From NCBI RefSeq assembly GCF_019710575.1, contig NZ_JAHWFK010000053.1, forward strand, positions 1 through 58,744: a stretch of 58,744 nt of DNA. The letters are read 5' to 3'. Position numbers and translations under genes: made by a program. The notes below the pieces were generated by a model. The model saw nothing but the letters and a program-made list of their open reading frames with translations, did not search any database and was not told the origin of the DNA. Below are positions 54,885 to 58,744 of this stretch, in pieces. Origin of the DNA: Paractinoplanes polyasparticus. Its GTDB lineage: Bacteria > Actinomycetota > Actinomycetes > Mycobacteriales > Micromonosporaceae. The first letter of the stretch is position 1. Every line of letters starts with the position of its first letter.

Positions 54885-55781
54885 ATGGAACTCAACGAGA
54901 ACGCCGACATCGACACCAGTCAGGTCGAGGACCGACGTGGTTCCGGCGGTGGTGGTGGCGGGTTCGGCGGCCTGCCCATCGGCGGTGGTGGCCTGGTCGG
55001 CATCATCATCACGATCGTCGTCGCGGTGGTCGGTGGCTACTTCGGCATCAACCAGATCGGCGGCGGTAGTGATACCGGCGACAACACCAACATCCAGCAG
55101 ACGTGTGCGCAGGACAACGCCACCCAGCAGCTCGAGTGCCGCAACGTCCTGTTCATCAACTCGATCCAGGCGTACTGGACCAAGGCGACGCCGGAGTACT
55201 TCAACAAGCAGTACGAGCCGGCCAAGACGGTGATCTTCTCGAAGCGGGTCAACACGGCGTGCGGCGCCGCCGACTCCGGGGTCGGGCCGTTCTACTGCCC
55301 CGGCGACAACCAGGTGTACATCGACCTCACCTTCTACGACGTGCTGGCCAAGCAGCTCGGCGCGCCGGGCGAGTTCGCCCAGCCGTACGTGCTGGCCCAC
55401 GAGTACGGCCACCACATCCAGGACATCACCGGCCAGGAGGCCAAGATGCGCCGGGCCCAGCAGGGCGCGAGCGAGAGCGAGCAGAACGCGCTGTCGGTGA
55501 AGCTCGAGCTGCAGGCCGACTGCTACGCCGGGGTGTGGTCGAAAGCGGCCACCGAGACGACCGACACCAAGGGCCAGAAGATCTTCAAGAGCCTGACCCA
55601 GCAGGACATCGAGGAAGGCATCCAGACGGCCGGCCAGATCGGCGACGACGAGCTCCAGAAGCGCAGCGGCAACCCGGTCAACCCGGCCGAGTTCACCCAC
55701 GGCACGGCCGCGCAGCGCCAGCAGAACTTCCAGAAGGGCTACGACTCGGGCAGCCCGGAGAGTTGCGCTACGTCGTTCTAG
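54885..55781 (+). CDS. YpfJ-family neutral zinc metallopeptidase
   Basis: 298 residues: Gly-rich N-terminus, one transmembrane helix (about 32-52, LVGIIITIVVAVVGGYFGI), then an extracytoplasmic peptidase domain with zinc motif HEYGHHIQ and paired cysteines (QQTCAQD ... LECRNV; GPFYCPGD). Matches the YpfJ/KPN_02809 family; substrate unknown. ATG with GAGGATGAG upstream. Tail-to-tail with acVLRF1, 4-bp overlap. Confidence 0.91.
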   Translation: MELNENADIDTSQVEDRRGSGGGGGGFGGLPIGGGGLVGIIITIVVAVVGGYFGINQIGGGSDTGDNTNIQQTCAQDNATQQLECRNVLFINSIQAYWTKATPEYFNKQYEPAKTVIFSKRVNTACGAADSGVGPFYCPGDNQVYIDLTFYDVLAKQLGAPGEFAQPYVLAHEYGHHIQDITGQEAKMRRAQQGASESEQNALSVKLELQADCYAGVWSKAATETTDTKGQKIFKSLTQQDIEEGIQTAGQIGDDELQKRSGNPVNPAEFTHGTAAQRQQNFQKGYDSGSPESCATSF

Positions 55782-56410
55782 GGCTCCTTCACCAGTACGG
55801 ACACCGCCCGGGCCCCGGCGATCGCGGACACCAGCACCGCGTGCCGGGGCTCGGGCACGTCCAGGAACCGCTCGGCGCGGGCGGCGGCCACCGGGGTGAG
55901 CCGGGGATCGGCCAGGATCGCCTCGACGGCGGTGTGATCGCCGCCCGTCACCAGCGCGGCGATGGCGCGTACTTCCGGAAGAAGAATGCGCCCTACGATG
56001 CCGGCGCCGTCGGCAGCTGCTGCTTTTGCCTGATTGTCCCGGCGGCGCGCGAAGCGCTGCTGGGACCAGCCGCCCGCCGCCGTGCGACCCTGCACATAGT
56101 GCGTGTCCACCTTGGATGTGATCAGTTTCGGTCCATCCGCGATGCCCACGGCGACCGCACCCTTGCGCGCCAGCAGCAGACCCAGCTTTCGCGGCCGCTG
56201 CGCCGTCTCGATCAGCTCGGCGAGCGTCGCCACCTCGTCCGCGCCGGGCGGCGTGTGCCAGGTGGCCGAGGCGCCGTCCTCCGCGGTCAAGGTCAAACCC
56301 GTTTCCCGGTACGAGCCATGGCGGCGCTCGAAGTTCTCGAGCCACCGCACCAGCCGTTCCGGCGCGACATCCACCCATTTCCCGCCGCCCGCGGCCGCCC
56401 GTTCGCCCAT
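55778..56410 (-). CDS. acVLRF1-type peptidyl-tRNA hydrolase
   Basis: 210 residues of the actinobacterial Vms1/release-factor-1-like family. The catalytic loop is GRTAAGGWSQQRFARRRDNQ, replacing the GGQ of release factors. The family is thought to release nascent chains from tRNA in ribosome quality control. ATG 56410 is 7 nt after TAGTCT, so leaderless. Its promoter overlaps the divergent AlkD-like gene promoter. Confidence 0.87.
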   Translation of the reverse strand: MGERAAAGGGKWVDVAPERLVRWLENFERRHGSYRETGLTLTAEDGASATWHTPPGADEVATLAELIETAQRPRKLGLLLARKGAVAVGIADGPKLITSKVDTHYVQGRTAAGGWSQQRFARRRDNQAKAAAADGAGIVGRILLPEVRAIAALVTGGDHTAVEAILADPRLTPVAAARAERFLDVPEPRHAVLVSAIAGARAVSVLVKEP

Positions 56411-56417
56411 TCTTGTC

Positions 56418-56427
56418 AGACTACGGT
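56418..56427. promoter_or_regulatory. overlapping divergent -10 hexamers
   Basis: TAGTCT on the minus strand (56418-56423) is 7 nt before ATG 56410; TACGGT on the plus strand (56422-56427) is 6 nt before ATG 56434. The two hexamers share 56422-56423, so the two promoters cannot be used at once. Confidence 0.5.
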
Positions 56428-56433
56428 GGCAGG

Positions 56434-57121
56434 ATGCGGGCCATGACGGACCTGACCGCAACGCTGCTGGAAAGGCTCGACGAGCATCTGCTCCCCGCGG
56501 CCGACCCGGTGCGGGCCGCGGCCCAGGCGGCATACATGAAAGGCCAGTTCCCGTTCCTCGGCCTGCCCGCGCCCCCTGCAAAAGCTGGAACGCGCGGCCC
56601 TGGGCGGCCTGCCCCCTCCGGCCGAGGCCGAGCTGCGGTCCGCCGCAACCGCGCTGTGGTCCCGTGAGCAGCGCGAATTTCAATACGTGGCATGTTCCTA
56701 CCTGGTCCGCCACGTGGCCGTCCCCGGCCCCGGCTTCGTGCCGACGCTGCGCGCGTTGATCACCGCCAAGTCCTGGTGGGACACGGTTGACGTGTTGGCC
56801 ACACGCTTCACGGGCGGGCTGGTGTCCCGCCATCCGTCCCTGGTCACCGTGATGGACGAGTGGTCCGGCGACGACAACATGTGGCTGGTCCGCACGGCGA
56901 TCCTGCACCAGCTGCACTACGGCCCGGCGACAGATACGGGGCGGCTGTTCGGCTACTGCGAGGCCCAGGCCGGTCATCGCGACTTCTTCGTCCGCAAGGC
57001 GATCGGCTGGGCGCTGCGTCAGTACGCCCGCACCGATCCCGACGCGGTTCGCGCCTTCGTCGAGGCCCACCGCTCAAGCCTGTCCGGCCTGTCCGTCCGC
57101 GAGGCGATGAAGCATCTCTGA
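56434..57121 (+). pseudogene. frameshifted DNA alkylation repair protein (AlkD-like)
   Basis: Residues up to AYMKGQFPFLGLPAP are in one frame; the rest (LERAALGGLPPPAEAELRSA ... VACSYLVRHVAVPGPGFVPT ... DEWSGDDNMWLVRTAILHQL ... DFFVRKAIGWALRQYARTDP) is in another. The break lies at the C5 run 56573-56577 or a few nt beyond; one extra C would join them as P-A-P-P-L-Q-K-L-E-R. The HEAT-repeat glycosylase is otherwise full length. Either a recent single-base loss, slippage-dependent expression, or a sequencing error. Confidence 0.8.
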
Positions 57122-57586
57122 CCAGCCACCCCGCTCCGCTCGTCCTACGCCACCGCCTACCGCGCCGGCCCACGCCGCGCTGCGCGAGTTCGCCCGCACT
57201 CGGCTTACGTCGGCCCCATTCGCTGCTCGTCGCCCGCCCGCATCGGCCTCGTCCGCTGTCCGCCGCCGGCCCACGTCGGCCTTACCCGCTCCCGCCGCGC
57301 ACACCCTGCCCATCACCCGCCCGCGTCCGCTGCCCGCCTTAACCGCTCCCGCCCACACCTTGCCGCCGCCCACGTCGGCCAGACCCGCTGCCCCACCGCC
57401 CACGCACGTCGGTCCCAGCCGGCACCCGTCGGCCGCTCACGTCGGGCCTCATCCGCTGCCTGCCGCCCACACACGTCGGCCCACACCACAGTCCCTCGAC
57501 CGCCCACGCCGACCTCACCCACTGCCCGCCGCCCACACACGTCGGCCCCGCCCGGCGCACGTCGGCCGTCGCACAGAGGAGCTTCT
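57122..57586. repeat. intergenic degenerate repeat tract
   Basis: 465 bp without a gene. CGTCGG recurs about nine times, mostly as CACGTCGGCC. The clearest repeat is a 36-nt unit at 57447-57482 and 57513-57548 (period 66, a few mismatches) containing CGCCCACACACGTCGGCCC. One strand is C-rich and G-poor outside the CGTCGG motifs. No coding pattern is seen. Confidence 0.55.
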
Positions 57587-58450
57587 ATGCAGGAGGTCAT
57601 GATTTCGGATTCGTCCGCCGGGCCCTACGGCATCGTCGCCGGGCCGGACGGCGGCCTGTGGATCACGCTGGTACACGGAGGGCGCATCGCGCGGCTGGCC
57701 GGCGACGGCTCGGTCGAGGACCATCCGCTCGACAATGCGGCAAGCGGCCCCTCCATCATCACGGCCGGCCCCGACGGAGCGTTGTGGTTAACCCGCAACC
57801 GTGACGACCGGATCGGACGCATCACCACGGACGGCAAGCAGAGCTCCTTCACCGTGCGTGGAGCACCCTTCGGGATAGCGACCGGGGCCGACGGCGCGCT
57901 GTGGTTCACCGAGATGAACACCGACGTCATCGGCCGGCTCACTCCCGACGGCGAGATCACCGAGTTCCCTCTCCCGACGACCGGCGGCTTCCCCTCGATG
58001 ATCACCCCGGGCGCCGACGAGGCCCAGTGGTTCACGGTCAACCAGGCCCACGCGATCGGCCGCATCACCCTCGACGGCCAGGTGACGATCCACCCGCTAC
58101 CCACCGAGGGCGCGGCCCCGGTCGGCATCACGCTGGGCGCCGACGGCGCGGTCTGGTTCGTCGAGATCGGCGCCGGCCAGGTAGGCCGCATAACCACCGA
58201 CGGCGCGGTCACCGAGTTCCCCCTCCCCGACCGCGCCGCCCGGCCCCACGCGATCACCGCCGACCCGGCCGGCGGCTGCTGGTTCACCGAATGGGCCACC
58301 AACCGCATAGCCCACATCACCCCCGCCGGCCAGATCGAGGAACACGACCTGCCCACCCCGTCATCCGAGCCGCACGGCATCACCCTCGCCCCCGACGGCG
58401 ACGTCTACGCAGCCCTCGAGACCGGAGCGGTCGCCCGCCTCCCACGCTGA
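57587..58450 (+). CDS. vgb: virginiamycin B lyase (streptogramin B lyase)
   Basis: 287 residues, seven-bladed propeller with repeats of the form GITxGxDGALWFTE...IGRIT. It parallels staphylococcal Vgb throughout, and all four active-site residues are kept: H221 (RPHAIT), E261 and H263 (EPHGIT), E278 (ALETG). Vgb opens the ring of streptogramin B antibiotics by elimination with Mg2+. No signal peptide. ATG with GAGGAG 5 nt upstream; the next ATG (codon 5) also follows AGGAGG. Confidence 0.88.
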   Translation: MQEVMISDSSAGPYGIVAGPDGGLWITLVHGGRIARLAGDGSVEDHPLDNAASGPSIITAGPDGALWLTRNRDDRIGRITTDGKQSSFTVRGAPFGIATGADGALWFTEMNTDVIGRLTPDGEITEFPLPTTGGFPSMITPGADEAQWFTVNQAHAIGRITLDGQVTIHPLPTEGAAPVGITLGADGAVWFVEIGAGQVGRITTDGAVTEFPLPDRAARPHAITADPAGGCWFTEWATNRIAHITPAGQIEEHDLPTPSSEPHGITLAPDGDVYAALETGAVARLPR

Positions 58451-58478
58451 CCGAAGCTCCCCCGCTGTCGGACGGGCT

Positions 58479-58744
58479 GCTCAAGCGACGAGCCAGAGGC
58501 GGACGGCCGCTCAAGCGAGGAACACGAGCCGGACGGCCGCAATCGGGCAGCCAGTGGTCGGCGCCCGCTCAAACGACGAGCCGGAGACGGGTGGCTGCTC
58601 AAACGGCCAACCCCGAAACCCGGCGAACGCTCAAACAACCAACCGAAGGCGCGCAGCCGCTCAAACAGCCAACCCCGAAACCCGGCGAACGCTCAAACAA
58701 CCAACCGAAGGCGCGCAGCCGCTCAAACAGCCAACCCCGAAACC
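58479..58744 (+). repeat. tandem array, 30-32-bp unit with 62-bp higher-order period
   Basis: GCTCAA(A/G)C starts units at 58479, 58509, 58567, 58597, 58629, 58659, 58691 and 58721. The first units are diverged; from 58607 onward the array becomes an exact 62-bp repeat (copies start at 58607, 58669 and 58731) running off the window. It starts about 30 bp after the vgb stop. Confidence 0.8.

Noticed and set aside
58479..58744. CRISPR array
   Set aside because: Units are directly adjacent and diverge gradually, without unique spacers between identical repeats, and there are no cas genes.

Overview
The window is high-GC actinobacterial DNA. The gene families fit Micromonosporaceae, with Actinoplanes or a relative most likely; this is inferred from family content and style, not from a marker gene. 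Supporting items are the fabG-fabI-ferrochelatase order known from mycobacteria and relatives, DUF3097, DUF2630, an acVLRF1-type peptidyl-tRNA hydrolase, MoxR/DUF58/VWA genes, GTG starts, 4-bp ATGA/GTGA gene overlaps and many apparently leaderless genes. About 60 protein genes are densely packed on both strands. I found no rRNA, tRNA, CRISPR array, transposase or prophage gene.

Layout. 0-5.7 kb: SPFH/NfeD pair, beta-lactamase-fold hydrolase, a decayed LuxR-type regulator, and an EamA exporter divergent from a MocR regulator. 5.7-11 kb: short unrelated genes (two NUDIX, GNAT, MFS exporter, L,D-transpeptidase, small alpha/beta hydrolase). 11-14.7 kb: leftward operon fabG-fabI-ferrochelatase-HAD-MmcQ. 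14.8-17.8 kb: NarL-type two-component pair and a secreted DUF1023 hydrolase. 17.8-21.2 kb: two tiny reading frames, then a leftward MoxR-DUF58-VWA operon. 21.4-24 kb: PH-domain membrane proteins and a hotdog thioesterase. 24-30.2 kb: sugar kinase, SodC-like lipoprotein, aminopeptidase P, lipoprotein, YciI/ECF42-type sigma pair, methyltransferase. 30.3-36.6 kb: pullulanase, NTF2-like protein and aconitase. 36.6-40.8 kb: DnaA-box cluster, short CoaD-like protein, and a sigma/anti-sigma/ABC operon. 40.8-43.6 kb: DUF2630, RIO kinase, HAD, AcnR-type TetR regulator. 43.6-46.1 kb: a three-gene MNIO (DUF692) cluster. 46.2-49.4 kb: NTF2/XRE pair, SDR, Mug glycosylase, TIGR03086. 49.6-58.7 kb: ABC exporter, enoyl-CoA hydratase, HTH protein, ABC-F, YpfJ metallopeptidase, VLRF1, frameshifted AlkD, streptogramin B lyase, and tandem repeats running off the end.

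Most interesting parts. (1) The MNIO cluster: a TIGR04222-type membrane protein whose only four cysteines lie in a perfect C-x5 periodic tail, overlapped by a DUF692 enzyme and then by a partner gene. This looks like a modification system acting on a membrane-tethered Cys tail. (2) The partner gene carries a 161-bp inverted-repeat element flanked by CTAG, which adds exactly 55 codons in frame. (3) The aconitase promoter and the AcnR-type regulator promoter, 9.3 kb apart, share a 16-bp site identical at 15 positions, and aconitase also has a DtxR/IdeR-like box. (4) A 69-nt element with a DnaA-box-like end occurs twice in opposite orientations, each time inside a coding sequence. (5) At least 16 genes have a TANNNT hexamer 6-8 nt before the start codon, pointing to widespread leaderless transcripts.
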